Below are positions 5,918-6,357 of a DNA stretch of 6,357 nucleotides, piece after piece. This DNA comes from a bacterium (GTDB taxonomy: Bacteria > Spirochaetota > Spirochaetia > JABEVK01). The stretch's first letter is position 1, and every line of letters begins with the position of its first letter. A program made the translations under genes and the position numbers. The notes below the pieces were generated by a model, which had not been told where the DNA came from, did no database searches, and worked only from the letters and a program-made list of their open reading frames with translations. The stretch spans positions 1 through 6,357 of the forward strand of contig JAJXWL010000121.1 of NCBI GenBank assembly GCA_021781625.1. Direction: 5' to 3'.

Positions 5918-6357
5918 TCAGGGCTGATGAAACAAGATTTGATCCAACGACCAAGTCGACAGCCAGAACTTACGCGTGCCATCCGAAGCTGGAATGCGGC
6001 CATCTTTTTGTTCCATACCAATATGAAAGACATAAGTTTTGTTTTGCGTTTGCACGGTCAACACCCCTTGAGTATCTTTGGCGGGGTCATAGGTTTCGCC
6101 GTCTTTGAGGTAGGAATTCACCTTGAACCCTGGCAAGCCATCAACATAATCTTGCGCCGTTTTGGGGAAGGTGCCATTGGCGAGCTTCCATTGCGGCTTT
6201 TTATCCTTGATGGTTTTTACCAAATCAAAAGGCGAGTACGTTTTCTTTTCGAGGGTGTGGATAGTGCCAGTCAAGCTAATGTGAATCAAATCATCCGGCT
6301 TTAAGTTCCCGGGGATCAAGCTCAAGTCTGTCCAGGCATTCCAACCCAGCTCCATGA
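5918..6357 (-). CDS. DUF4340-like protein, C-terminal part (partial)
   Basis: A minus-strand frame stays open from the window edge to a TGA at 5918-5920, covering at least 145 residues. The ATG at 6353-6355 is probably internal: no signal peptide or membrane anchor follows it, and the frame may continue outside. The visible part is hydrophilic and beta-rich, with this order: IHISLTG, EKK, a WKLANG strand, a TAQDYVDGLPGFKVNSYL helix-strand, YDP, LTVQTQNKTYVFHIG, an ASDG turn, and FWLSTWSLDQIL at the end. This pattern resembles the DUF4340 repeat unit (ending in IG...D..YA...G....LS...L). DUF4340 proteins are often membrane-anchored and encoded beside GldA/GldG-type ABC transporter genes. The family call is from memory of the pattern and is uncertain. 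The gene is convergent with the transporter, 91 bp away. The codons look protein-like, unlike the plus-strand frame here. Confidence 0.6.
   Translation of the reverse strand, partial: MELGWNAWTDLSLIPGNLKPDDLIHISLTGTIHTLEKKTYSPFDLVKTIKDKKPQWKLANGTFPKTAQDYVDGLPGFKVNSYLKDGETYDPAKDTQGVLTVQTQNKTYVFHIGMEQKDGRIPASDGTRKFWLSTWSLDQILFHQP

Noticed and set aside
5849..6304. 151-codon plus-strand frame after the transporter
   Set aside because: It lies opposite the minus-strand DUF4340-like frame, has a biased unlikely composition and no ribosome binding site, so it is read as a shadow.

Overview
The window looks like a chromosomal piece from a Gram-negative, menaquinone-using bacterium. By eye its GC content is somewhat below one half. 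The mix of a long PAS-rich hybrid kinase with an HDFNNLL-type H box, a stand-alone menA and a probable DUF4340 protein would suit a Bdellovibrionota or deltaproteobacterial-type lineage. That placement is tentative, because no rRNA or marker gene is present.

Layout. Positions 1-125 are the right end of an IS21-family insertion sequence: the last 20 codons of the IstB ATPase gene, then a non-coding terminus with two AAAAGCGGAAC repeats and a probable TGTTGACA tip. Fourteen bases after that tip starts a 955-residue membrane hybrid histidine kinase (139-3006). It is followed 10 bases later by menA (3017-3910), the prenyltransferase of menaquinone synthesis, whose ribosome binding site overlaps the kinase stop codon. 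On the opposite strand a GlxA-type regulator (DJ-1/PfpI-like sensor domain plus AraC DNA-binding domain, 3864-4814) converges on menA and overlaps its 3' end by 47 bp. A ten-helix EamA/DMT transporter (4903-5826) diverges from the regulator across a gap of less than 90 bp. The last gene (5918 to the window edge, minus strand) is the C-terminal part of a protein that resembles the DUF4340 family.

How the genes may work together. The regulator and transporter form a classic divergent pair, so the regulator probably controls the transporter; the short gap holds a candidate operator. The kinase and menA are arranged as an operon, but the sequence gives no direct functional link between them. The IS end sits where the kinase promoter would be expected, so expression of kinase and menA may depend on, or have been altered by, the insertion.

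No CRISPR array, tRNA, rRNA or convincing intrinsic terminator was seen, and no multi-gene novel system is evident. The most notable points are the IS21 boundary, the kinase-menA coupling and the overlapping convergent genes.
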